64,000 nt of DNA from Chloroflexota bacterium (GTDB taxonomy: Bacteria > Chloroflexota > Anaerolineae > Anaerolineales > Villigracilaceae), in assembly GCA_021787595.1 (NCBI GenBank), contig JAJYLQ010000018.1, forward strand, positions 40,380-104,379, in the 5' to 3' direction. Within the stretch, counting starts at the first letter, position 1. Every line of letters begins with the position of its first letter. The translations under genes and the position numbers were made by a program. The notes below the pieces were generated by a model that was not told the origin of the DNA, ran no database searches, and saw nothing but the letters and a program-made list of their open reading frames with translations. Shown here in pieces: positions 33,214 through 40,435 of the stretch.

Positions 33214-33359
33214 AAAGACAAGGCCCGAAAGATTTGGGGAATGCCTAAAATAGAGTAGATGAAATGTCATTGCGAGTGGCGCCACGAAGCAACGATATAA
33301 GGATATGCCATTTCGACTTTAGGTATGCCCAGGATTTGAAATCTTTAGGGCCTGTCTTT
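33214..33359. repeat. Nested inverted repeats upstream of the DUF2203 gene
   Basis: An outer arm at 33214-33249 (AAAGACAAGGCCCGAAAGATTT...GGGGAATGCCTAAA in parts) is matched by 33318-33359 in reverse, imperfectly. Between them sits a different repeat, TGTCATTGCGAGTGGCGCC...CGAAGCAAC (33265-33296), the same family as 47431-47529. This suggests one repeat inserted into another. Confidence 0.6.
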
Positions 33360-33373
33360 GACTTACACTTGCG

Positions 33374-35881
33374 TTAAATCTTTGCTCCGCGCAACCTCAA
33401 ACTATTGCTCACCACAAACACACTGCTGAACGCCATCGCGCCGGCAGCCAGCATCGGATTTAGGAATCCCAGCGCCGCGGCCGGGATGAGAATGACGTTG
33501 TAGAAAAACGCCCAAAACAAATTTTGTTTGATCGCGCCAAGCGTTTTGCGAGAAAGAGAAATCGCGCGCGCCACGCCGCGCAGGTCGCCGCTCATTAACG
33601 TCACGGGCGCGGCGGCCATGGCCACATCGGTTCCCGTTCCAATCGCAATGCCGACGTCGGCTTGAGCCAATGCGGGCGCGTCATTCACACCGTCCCCCAC
33701 CATCGCGATCACGTTCACAGGTTTAAAAGTTTGAAGGTTGGAAAGTTCAGATACGTCAACTTTTGAACCTTCAAACCTGCCAACTTGCAAACGTTTAACT
33801 TCAGTGGACTTTCCTTCTGGCAACACTTCGGCCAATACTTCATCAATATTGACCTGCTTCGCAATCGCTTCGGCAGTCTTGCGATTATCGCCAGTAATCA
33901 TCGCGACTTTCAAGCCCATGCGATGCAATTCAGCAATCGAATCTTTGGAACTGTCCTTGAGCGTATCCGCCACTGCAATCACGCCTTCGACTTTGCCGTC
34001 AATCGCAACGAGCATCGCAGTCTTCGCTTCGGATTGCAGGCGCGTCACTTCGGACTCGAGTCCGTTCAATGGATAGCCGCGCGTTTCCATCATGCGGACG
34101 TTCCCCACTGCCACGCGTCGCCCCTCGACTTCAGCCTCGACGCCGTGTCCCGCTTCCGCCTTGAAACCCGACAATTCGCCCAGCGTCAAGCCGCGATTCG
34201 TAGCTTCGGCCCAAATCGCTTCGCCCAGCGGATGTTCAGAGCCGCGTTCGACACTTGCTGCCAAACGCAACAGATCAACATCGGTTAATGGAGGCTGGTT
34301 GATGGATGACTCCATGTTCCATGATCCATTAACCACAATATCCGTCACCGCCGGCTGACCCTTTGTGATCGTCCCGGTTTTATCCAGCACAACCACAGAA
34401 ACTTTTCCGGCGCGCTCCAAGGCCTCACTATTTCTAAACAAAACGCCAATCTCCGCGCCTTTGCCCGTGCCCACCATCACGGCGGTCGGCGTGGCAAGTC
34501 CCATCGCGCACGGACAGGCAATCACCAGCACCGCGACCATGTTGATTAATGACGTTGTAAAGTCATGCCCGCCAAGAGTCGTTGGAACGACAAAATACCA
34601 AATCGCAAAGGTAATCAACGCAACGGCAATGACCGACGGCACAAAGATCGCCGAGACCTGGTCCGCCAGTTTTTGGATCGGCGCTTTGCTGCCCTGCGCG
34701 TCTTCCACCAGTTTGATGATTTGCGCCAGCGCGGTTTCCTTGCCGACCTTCGTCGCTTCGAACTTCAACATGCCGACTTTATTCAACGTCGCGCCGATGA
34801 TCGTATCGCCAACCTTCTTTTCAACGGGCAGCGATTCACCGGTCAACATGGATTCGTCCACAGAAGAGCGGCCTTCCATCACTACGCCATCCACAGGAAT
34901 CTTTTCTCCGGGTTTAACGAGAACGACATCGCCGACGCGGACTTCATCCACAGGCACATCCGCCTCGGTCCCCGCGCGAACGACGTGAGCAGTTTTGACG
35001 CGCAAGCCCATCAGCTTCTTGATTGCATCCGACGTGCGTCCTTTAGCACGCGCTTCCAAAAATTTTCCAAGTCGAATCAACGTGATGATGACCGCCGCGG
35101 TTTCAAAATAAACATGGCCGCCGATCAAGCCAAGCATCACCGTGACCGAATAAAAATACGCCACCGACGAACCCATGGCGATCAGCACGTCCATGTTGGC
35201 CGAGCCGCTGCGCAATGCTTTGAACGCGCCGACATAATATTGCCAGCCCACATAAAATTGCACGGGCGTGGCAAGCGCGAACATCAACAACACCGCCCAG
35301 GTCGATTCCATCCACGACACCGGCAGCAGACTGAAGTCCATGCTCATCGAGAACAGGAACAGCGGGACGGTGAAGATCAAACCCGTGATCAACAAACGAC
35401 GCTGCGTATTGATTTCATGCTGGCGCGCTTTGGCTTCGGCATCTTCCGCTTCGCCGCCAAGTTCCAGCGCTTCGAACCCGGACTTTGAAACGGCTTCCCT
35501 TATCTCAGCCTGGCTCACAACCGTTGGCACATATTTCACACGGGCGCGTTCAGTTGTAATGCTCACCGAAGCTTCCAACACGCCCTCGACTTTTTGCAGC
35601 GCCTTTTCGAGCCGGCGCGCATCGCTGTCATCGGCCAGGCGTTTGATGACGAGGTCCGCTTCGCCGGTTGCGACGCCGTAGCCCGCGCGTTGGACGCGCG
35701 CGATCATATCGCCAAGTCCCGTTGCCGACGGATCAAACTGCACCACGGCGCGCTCTGACGATAAATTCACAACGGCTGTTTCCACACCGTTGACTTTCTT
35801 CAAATTGCGCTCGATGGTCGAGACGCAATTGGCGCAATACATGCCGGTAATGGGTAACGTTAATTGTTTTGTTTCAGACAT
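33374..35881 (-). CDS. copA: Copper-translocating P-type ATPase
   Basis: This 835-residue inner-membrane pump exports Cu(I). It has an intact heavy-metal domain (GMYCANC, about 13-19), a second, degenerate one lacking CxxC (about 75-145), eight helices, the channel motif [11 protein letters not shown], the phosphorylation site [15 protein letters not shown] with the conserved HP, and [20 protein letters not shown]. Two unusual inserts are repeat-derived and in frame: about residues 517-533 in the nucleotide domain and 696-721 in the phosphorylation domain just before [10 protein letters not shown]. It is the last gene of the csoR operon, so copper-induced expression is expected. Confidence 0.96.
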   Translation of the reverse strand: MSETKQLTLPITGMYCANCVSTIERNLKKVNGVETAVVNLSSERAVVQFDPSATGLGDMIARVQRAGYGVATGEADLVIKRLADDSDARRLEKALQKVEGVLEASVSITTERARVKYVPTVVSQAEIREAVSKSGFEALELGGEAEDAEAKARQHEINTQRRLLITGLIFTVPLFLFSMSMDFSLLPVSWMESTWAVLLMFALATPVQFYVGWQYYVGAFKALRSGSANMDVLIAMGSSVAYFYSVTVMLGLIGGHVYFETAAVIITLIRLGKFLEARAKGRTSDAIKKLMGLRVKTAHVVRAGTEADVPVDEVRVGDVVLVKPGEKIPVDGVVMEGRSSVDESMLTGESLPVEKKVGDTIIGATLNKVGMLKFEATKVGKETALAQIIKLVEDAQGSKAPIQKLADQVSAIFVPSVIAVALITFAIWYFVVPTTLGGHDFTTSLINMVAVLVIACPCAMGLATPTAVMVGTGKGAEIGVLFRNSEALERAGKVSVVVLDKTGTITKGQPAVTDIVVNGSWNMESSINQPPLTDVDLLRLAASVERGSEHPLGEAIWAEATNRGLTLGELSGFKAEAGHGVEAEVEGRRVAVGNVRMMETRGYPLNGLESEVTRLQSEAKTAMLVAIDGKVEGVIAVADTLKDSSKDSIAELHRMGLKVAMITGDNRKTAEAIAKQVNIDEVLAEVLPEGKSTEVKRLQVGRFEGSKVDVSELSNLQTFKPVNVIAMVGDGVNDAPALAQADVGIAIGTGTDVAMAAAPVTLMSGDLRGVARAISLSRKTLGAIKQNLFWAFFYNVILIPAAALGFLNPMLAAGAMAFSSVFVVSNSLRLRGAKI
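33720..33795. repeat. GTTTGAAGGTTGGAAAGTT-type repeat inside copA
   Basis: Both orientations of GTTTGAAGGTT / AACCTTCAAAC occur here (for example 33730-33740 and 33775-33785), making an imperfect palindrome. This wording is that of dispersed spacer repeats, but it is translated within copA as an extra segment ([19 protein letters not shown]) close to the ATP-hydrolysis hinge. Confidence 0.6.
34284..34333. repeat. GTTAATGGA...TCCATTAAC palindrome inside copA
   Basis: Perfect 9-bp ends (34284-34292 and 34325-34333) enclose GATGGATGACTCCATGTTCCATGATCC-like sequence. In copA it codes for the extra residues [15 protein letters not shown] before the SEHPLG region. Typical CopA proteins go directly from TDVV to the following helix. 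Confidence 0.6.
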
Positions 35882-35896
35882 AGCACACCTTGAATT

Positions 35897-35957
35897 GCAG
35901 GGGCACAGCGAAACCTTTAATCACTCAGAGACACTGCGCGACTCGCTATGCCCCTAC
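35897..35957. repeat. GTAGGGGC-family inverted repeat between copZ and copA
   Basis: GCAGGGGCACAGCGA (35897-35911) pairs with TCGCTATGCCCCTAC (35943-35957) around a 31-base loop. It fills most of the 82-bp gap within the copper operon, and could form a hairpin in the mRNA that alters copA dosage or stability relative to the chaperone genes. Confidence 0.7.
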
Positions 35958-35963
35958 GACACA

Positions 35964-36170
35964 TTACGCGGCAACAGGATACTCGATCTCGGTCAATAGA
36001 GCCTTGATCTTTTCTTCATTCGCAGGCGCGTCGAAAGTGATTTGAACATCCTTCGTATTCAAATCCGCTTTCACAGACTGAACACCTTGCATCTCACCCA
36101 CTTCCATTTCAATCGTGTGGGTGCAGTGCATGCAATGGATCCCCGGAACATTGTATGTAACAGTGGTCAT
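35964..36170 (-). CDS. copZ: Copper chaperone, heavy-metal-associated domain
   Basis: This 68-residue single HMA domain has the metal-binding loop GIHCMHC (Cys13 and Cys16) and the ferredoxin-like pattern VTYNVPG... VKADLNTKDVQITFD. It would carry Cu(I) to CopA in the cytoplasm. It is placed between the CopZ N-domain protein and copA. In Archaeoglobus both domains are one CopZ polypeptide; here they are separate neighbours. Confidence 0.95.
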   Translation of the reverse strand: MTTVTYNVPGIHCMHCTHTIEMEVGEMQGVQSVKADLNTKDVQITFDAPANEEKIKALLTEIEYPVAA

Positions 36171-36196
36171 TTTAGTTTCTCCTTAATTTTTTTATC

Positions 36197-36688
36197 TCAC
36201 GCGGCGGCCAGCGTTTTGACCAGGCCGCGCACATTTCCAAGACAACAACTTCCCTGCGGGTTGCGAATGTCGCAGGCGCATTGTCCAGCGCGAATGCCCG
36301 CATTGATTTCCTCGACAACATGGCTTTTGTCTTCACGTTCGATTTCCAATCGAATGTTTCCAAGTGTGTGGCGAAAACAGTAACAAACGAAAACTTCCGG
36401 GTCATTCAAGTGCTTTTGATACACCTTCTCGCGCAAGGCCGGCTCGTCAAAAGTCTGTAATCCGTCCACGCTGTAATACACCGTCGGGCAATCAGGGTCG
36501 GAGCAAAAGCGATATTCGACGTCCCGCAATTCGGTCAACGGCACAGCAAGCATGGCTTTGACGATTTGAGTATCCACGGCTTTGCCGACCTTCCCGTTGG
36601 TCGGACAGGCTGCGAGACTCGGCGGCGGCACTTTCAATTCACAAGTCGCTGCGCCGGCTTCTGGAGGACAGGAGCAAGAATCGGACAT
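36197..36688 (-). CDS. CopZ N-terminal-domain-like iron-sulfur/zinc metallochaperone
   Basis: This 163-residue Cys-rich protein has an N-terminal part with CSCPPEAG and ATCELK, then CPTNGKVGK and a region with RFCSDPDCPTVYY, and a C-terminal part with VCYCFRHT and GQCACDIRNPQGSCCLGNV. These pairs fit the zinc site and the [2Fe-2S] site (BFD-like) of the N-terminal domain of archaeal CopZ, which can reduce Cu(II) to Cu(I). It sits between the membrane subtilase gene and the HMA chaperone gene in the copper operon, which supports a role in copper handling. GAAAGGAA lies upstream of the start. Confidence 0.85.
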   Translation of the reverse strand: MSDSCSCPPEAGAATCELKVPPPSLAACPTNGKVGKAVDTQIVKAMLAVPLTELRDVEYRFCSDPDCPTVYYSVDGLQTFDEPALREKVYQKHLNDPEVFVCYCFRHTLGNIRLEIEREDKSHVVEEINAGIRAGQCACDIRNPQGSCCLGNVRGLVKTLAAA

Positions 36689-36706
36689 CGTAATTTCCTT
36701 TCGATC

Positions 36707-39010
36707 TCATTTGCCAAGCGCCATCTTGACCGCGGCATAAGCATCAACGACCCCGTAACCGTACGCGTCGTTCGGCGTGCCGCCTGTAAAACACTGACCA
36801 GCCGGTTCGCTTCCAGCGTAAGGTTTCGCGGTCTGGATCAAAATTTGCGTCGTGCGATCAATATCGCCGATCAACTTCGGGTTCGCCGACCACATCAGCG
36901 CCACAACTCCGGCCAGATGCGGACCAGCCATCGAAGTTCCATCTTCGGGCCCGTACGTACCATTCGGCAGCGACGAAAACACATTCATACCGGGCGCCAG
37001 AATATCCGGCTTGACGCGGTTCGAGCCGTCCACCGTCACCGGTCCGCGGCTGCTAAAATCCGCGACATTGCCAGCTTCATCCACCGCGCCGACAGAAAAC
37101 ACAGAAGGATAAATAGCGGGCGGATTGGTCAACGTGCCGCACAGCGGCCCGTCATTGCCGGCGGAGACGGCCACAAAGATTCCGGCATCGCGCAGCGCGT
37201 CCACTGCGGGACGCAAAGCGTTCGCGTCGCACCCTTCGAGCGTGGGGCAACCCCACGAGTTATTCAGCACATACGCAGCTTTGGTCGGGTCGCCATCCTT
37301 GAACGGATCGCCGCCGTGCGGGAATGGGGCCAGCATGAACTGCATGCAATTCAGATACAGCGGCGCATCGCCAAGATTGCGTTCGAGATTCACACAGCCG
37401 ATCCACTGCGCGCCGGGCGCAACGCCAATGCCGCCTTTGCCCAGTGCGATTCCCAGCGTGTGTGTGCCGTGACCTTCCAGATCAATCGGCGATTTGGAAT
37501 TCGACCACGGATCGTACCAGTTGTAATCGTCGCCCTGATTCAGGCCGCGATATGAATCGTGCAGCGCAGGATGCGCTCCATCCACGCCGGTGTCGGATTG
37601 CCCGATGACGATGCCCTGCCCTGTCACACCGAAATCCTGCCAGACTTTGTCCGCGCCGATCATTTTGATATTCCAGCCGGGATTTTGCTGAATTGACGTG
37701 TAAGGGCCGGTCATGGGCGCAGCGAGCTGTGGAATGGCGCGCAGCCACGGGCTGGGAATGACGCGACCCACTTCGGGACGGCTCATCAAATACAAACGAA
37801 CCAACGCGCCGCCGTCCACTTCCATGCCATTGACCAGGTAATACGGCGTGTAATGGATTCCAAAACGATCCAGCGTTTGACGCAAATCCGCCTGCGTTCG
37901 ATTTGCATGATCGGTCAGTGTTTTATAAACATACGTCAGGCGCTGGTTACGATCTCGAATTTGAACGGCAGGTGAAACGTCAGCCTGGGATTTGAGAATG
38001 ACGAAGAGCCGGTCGCCGTAAAAGCCGTGGAGGCCGAAAAAACCATAAATAACGGCAGCCAATCCCCACGTCAGGATGGAAGCGTAAAGCGGATCGAACG
38101 CGGGACGCGTCGTCCACTTGTTCCCAATCCAGATCGCGAGGCCAATCAACAAGCCGAGTCCCATCATCAGGAAAGATGCTTTCATTGCCCATGGAAGCAA
38201 ATCGCCAAGGACGATGGTCAGCTCGGTCGGGTCAATAAATACCAGCGGCGCGGCCGCGAGCAGGCCCACGCCGATCGTGGTCGCTGTCACAGATTGAGCA
38301 ACATTGACAAGCGCAAATCCGAATGTCGGGAGGACGACCAATAACAAAAGTTGTCCGCCATCGTATCCAAATGCAGAGCCGAGGATGGCGAGCAACACGC
38401 CGATACCGAGACCGTTGAGGAAATAATTGCTTTCCGTTGTACTAATGAGACTCGCGGCCAATAAACCAAAGGCCAAACCCGCGAGCAGATTCAAAACAAT
38501 ATTCGTGCCAGAGCCGAACGCGCCCCACAACAGGAACGGCCAAATGCCAAGCGGAACAATCGCAAGCGCAAACAGCGAGCGGCGATCAAAACGAAATTCG
38601 CGCTTACGGATAATCAGGACCGCCGCCCCGCCAATCGAGCCGAGGATGATTTGCAGGAACGCGCCGACTTGATCGTTGTTCGGCCCAAGAAATCGCAGGC
38701 CAAACGCGGGAAGCGTGATGAGTCCCGCGATCATCCAGCTTCGATAAACCGGGCGAAAGATACTTTTTGAAGTCGCAAACGCGACGCTGCATGATACAGC
38801 AATCAGAAAAGCCTGAATGAGAAACCAAACTCTGCCCGCGCTGCTCAACGCGTCGAGGCTTTCGGATGCCAGCGCGCTTTGCTCCATGAACCACGCCGCG
38901 GATTGCCCGATGAAGATCATCAGGTAAAGCGCAAACGCGGCGATGACAAAAAGAACAACCGCGCCAGCAGAAATTTTCTTGGGCGTTCCAGCAGTCATTG
39001 AATCCATCAA
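36707..39010 (-). CDS. Membrane-embedded subtilisin-like protease (multi-TM + S8)
   Basis: This 767-residue protein is a fusion. Residues about 12-335 form ten or eleven helices. Next comes a segment resembling an I9-type propeptide (about 345-425), then a complete subtilase domain (about 430-765) with Asp in SDTGVDGAHPAL, His in GHGTHTLG, Asn in LNNSWG and Ser in GTSMAGPHLAG. The protease domain is expected outside the membrane. It overlaps csoR by four bases, so it is made with the copper regulator. Its substrate is unknown; a multi-helix N-terminal domain on a subtilase within a copper operon is unusual. Confidence 0.9.
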   Translation of the reverse strand: MMDSMTAGTPKKISAGAVVLFVIAAFALYLMIFIGQSAAWFMEQSALASESLDALSSAGRVWFLIQAFLIAVSCSVAFATSKSIFRPVYRSWMIAGLITLPAFGLRFLGPNNDQVGAFLQIILGSIGGAAVLIIRKREFRFDRRSLFALAIVPLGIWPFLLWGAFGSGTNIVLNLLAGLAFGLLAASLISTTESNYFLNGLGIGVLLAILGSAFGYDGGQLLLLVVLPTFGFALVNVAQSVTATTIGVGLLAAAPLVFIDPTELTIVLGDLLPWAMKASFLMMGLGLLIGLAIWIGNKWTTRPAFDPLYASILTWGLAAVIYGFFGLHGFYGDRLFVILKSQADVSPAVQIRDRNQRLTYVYKTLTDHANRTQADLRQTLDRFGIHYTPYYLVNGMEVDGGALVRLYLMSRPEVGRVIPSPWLRAIPQLAAPMTGPYTSIQQNPGWNIKMIGADKVWQDFGVTGQGIVIGQSDTGVDGAHPALHDSYRGLNQGDDYNWYDPWSNSKSPIDLEGHGTHTLGIALGKGGIGVAPGAQWIGCVNLERNLGDAPLYLNCMQFMLAPFPHGGDPFKDGDPTKAAYVLNNSWGCPTLEGCDANALRPAVDALRDAGIFVAVSAGNDGPLCGTLTNPPAIYPSVFSVGAVDEAGNVADFSSRGPVTVDGSNRVKPDILAPGMNVFSSLPNGTYGPEDGTSMAGPHLAGVVALMWSANPKLIGDIDRTTQILIQTAKPYAGSEPAGQCFTGGTPNDAYGYGVVDAYAAVKMALGK

Positions 39011-39279
39011 ACCTTTGTGGACATTTCGAACACTTCTGTGATTTCCTTCAGGACGCGCTCACGTTCGTTCGCATTGTTGCCGCGGAGTGCGGTCGTCACG
39101 CAGGAATTCAAATGATTCTCAAGTATCTGCGTGCTGACCTTGTTCAGCGCTGATTCAATCGCCTGAATCTGACGGATCACATCAATACAATAGGCGTCCT
39201 GCTCCACCATGCGGATGACACCGCCCAGATGGCCTTCGATGGTCTTCAAACGCCGGAGAGTTGTCACATCATTTTCCAT
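39007..39279 (-). CDS. csoR: CsoR-family copper-sensing repressor
   Basis: This 90-residue all-helical DUF156 protein has the Cu(I) ligands Cys31, His56 and Cys60 (DAYCIDV, NHLNSC), with the 25 and 4 spacing of the canonical C-H-C site, so copper rather than nickel or formaldehyde sensing is likely. It releases DNA when it binds Cu(I). A CsoR-type operator lies at its own promoter (39321-39342), which implies autoregulation. Its stop overlaps the start of the membrane subtilase gene, and copZ and copA follow in the same direction. Confidence 0.95.
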   Translation of the reverse strand: MENDVTTLRRLKTIEGHLGGVIRMVEQDAYCIDVIRQIQAIESALNKVSTQILENHLNSCVTTALRGNNANERERVLKEITEVFEMSTKV

Positions 39280-39320
39280 GTCAGCCTCTGCTGTTCCGAC
39301 AGCTATCTACCAGTAATTCT

Positions 39321-39378
39321 TACCCCCCCCAGGGGGGATGGGTGCGTCTATAATATCAATCCGCCGCCAAAGCGTCAA
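39321..39378 (-). promoter_or_regulatory. csoR operon promoter with CsoR-type operator
   Basis: On the minus strand TTGACG (39378-39373) and TATTAT (39355-39350) are 17 bases apart. Directly at the expected start lies TACCCCCCCCAGGGGGGATGGG (39321-39342), a G/C-tract palindrome like the TACCCCNNNNGGGGTA operators of CsoR. The repressor would cover the start site. Spacing to the csoR ATG is about 60 bases. Confidence 0.8.
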
Positions 39379-39404
39379 GGATGATTGTCATGGTTTATCC
39401 GGTG

Positions 39405-39410
39405 TAAAAT
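39405..39410 (+). promoter_or_regulatory. -10 element giving a possibly leaderless Crp/Fnr mRNA
   Basis: TGTAAAAT ends seven bases before the ATG at 39417, so transcription should begin at or next to the A of the ATG. There is no ribosome-binding site in CAGCCC. No good -35 is seen, as expected if an activator helps. Confidence 0.45.
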
Positions 39411-39416
39411 CAGCCC

Positions 39417-40109
39417 ATGAAATTTTCGCCAAAGGATTTGCGCCAGGTCACTGTCTTTCAGAACGCCACTGACGATGACCTGGATCAAATCGTCCGAAAC
39501 AGCATTACGCGTTCGATCGAGGAGGGCGAATTTTTCTTTTTTCAAGGCGACCCGGCAAATTATCTCTACGTGCTGGTAAGCGGCCAGGTCAAACTTCTGC
39601 AAACAAATCCAGGCGGACAGCAAGTCAATTTGCGGACCATTTATCCGTGGCAAATGTTCGGCGCGCTGGGGGCTGTCCGCGAGCAGGCGGATTATCCGGC
39701 CTCGGCGCAAGCGCTCGAAAACAGCACTGCGCTGGCCATCCAAAGCACCCTCCTGCACGAGATGATGGAGACACGTCCTTATCTTTCATTCGATTTGATG
39801 TTGCTGATGACTTCCTACATCCAGGAGATGCAGGCGCGTTACCGCGAGCTCGCGACGGAACGCGTCGAACAGCGGATCGCGCGCGTCCTGCTGCGTTTGA
39901 CGGCTCAATCGGGTCAAAAAACGGACGAAGGAATTGACCTGGCTTTCTCGAGGCAGGACCTCGCCGAGATGTCTGGCACCACCCTGTACACCGTCAGCCG
40001 CGTGCTGGCCGACTGGGAGCGGCGGGACCTGGTCAGGGCCGGACGCGAGCAGGTTCATATCACCAATCCGCATGGCCTGGTTCGCGTCGCGGAGGGGCTC
40101 GAAAAATAG
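39417..40109 (+). CDS. Crp/Fnr-family transcriptional regulator
   Basis: This 230-residue protein has an N-terminal cyclic-nucleotide-binding fold (FFFFQGDPANYLYVLVSGQVKL) and a C-terminal winged helix (about 160-225) with SRQDLAEMSGTTLYTVSRVLADWE as the recognition segment. The E-x-SR core in that helix (TVSRVL) fits binding of GTGA half-sites. It lacks the N-terminal Cys cluster of Fnr, so it is probably not a [4Fe-4S] oxygen sensor; cAMP, heme/NO or redox could be the signal. It sits upstream of the nitrite reductase operon and divergent from csoR, and GTGA-N6-TCAC sites lie at 40173 and at 10836. Confidence 0.93.
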   Translation: MKFSPKDLRQVTVFQNATDDDLDQIVRNSITRSIEEGEFFFFQGDPANYLYVLVSGQVKLLQTNPGGQQVNLRTIYPWQMFGALGAVREQADYPASAQALENSTALAIQSTLLHEMMETRPYLSFDLMLLMTSYIQEMQARYRELATERVEQRIARVLLRLTAQSGQKTDEGIDLAFSRQDLAEMSGTTLYTVSRVLADWERRDLVRAGREQVHITNPHGLVRVAEGLEK

Positions 40110-40172
40110 GACGAAGCGTCCCATCTTTTGTTTAAGATAATTTGCGCTGGCGCAAAGAAAGAAACAGGGGAA

Positions 40173-40188
40173 AGTGATATTTTTCACG
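40173..40188. promoter_or_regulatory. Crp/Fnr-family operator before the nitrite reductase operon
   Basis: AGTGA-TATTTT-TCACG has the same GTGA-N6-TCAC plan as the site at 10836-10851. It ends five bases before the ATG at 40193. That position fits a repressor, or activation of a promoter lying farther downstream. GATAAT (40136-40141) could be the -10 of a promoter it would block. Confidence 0.55.
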
Positions 40189-40192
40189 CCAC

Positions 40193-40435
40193 ATGAGCAA
40201 CCTGCTGTTTTCACCAAGCCTCACCGCTGCTGAAACTCTCCGCCGAAACAACGAGGCAGCCAGAGTCTTCATTGCGCGCAAAACTGCATGCGTTGGTTGT
40301 TATCTGACGCAATTCTGCACGCTCGAAGATGTGGCAAAGACATACGGGTTTTCAGTGGAAGAATTTATGAGTGAATTGCAGTCGGTTGCTCAAACCAATT
40401 CATTCACATTATCAGGAGCGCAAAATGAAAAATAA
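40193..40435 (+). CDS. Small Cys-containing protein, DUF1858-like
   Basis: This 80-residue protein has a 30-residue core ACVGCYLTQFCTLEDVAKTYGFSVEEFMSEL that resembles DUF1858/ScdA N-terminal domains (Cys near the start followed by LEDxAxxxGxxxxxL). Such domains are linked to iron-sulfur repair and nitric oxide stress proteins. The last ten bases overlap the nirK start, so it is co-translated with the nitrite reductase. A Crp/Fnr-type site lies just upstream. No catalytic function can be stated. Confidence 0.75.
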   Translation: MSNLLFSPSLTAAETLRRNNEAARVFIARKTACVGCYLTQFCTLEDVAKTYGFSVEEFMSELQSVAQTNSFTLSGAQNEK

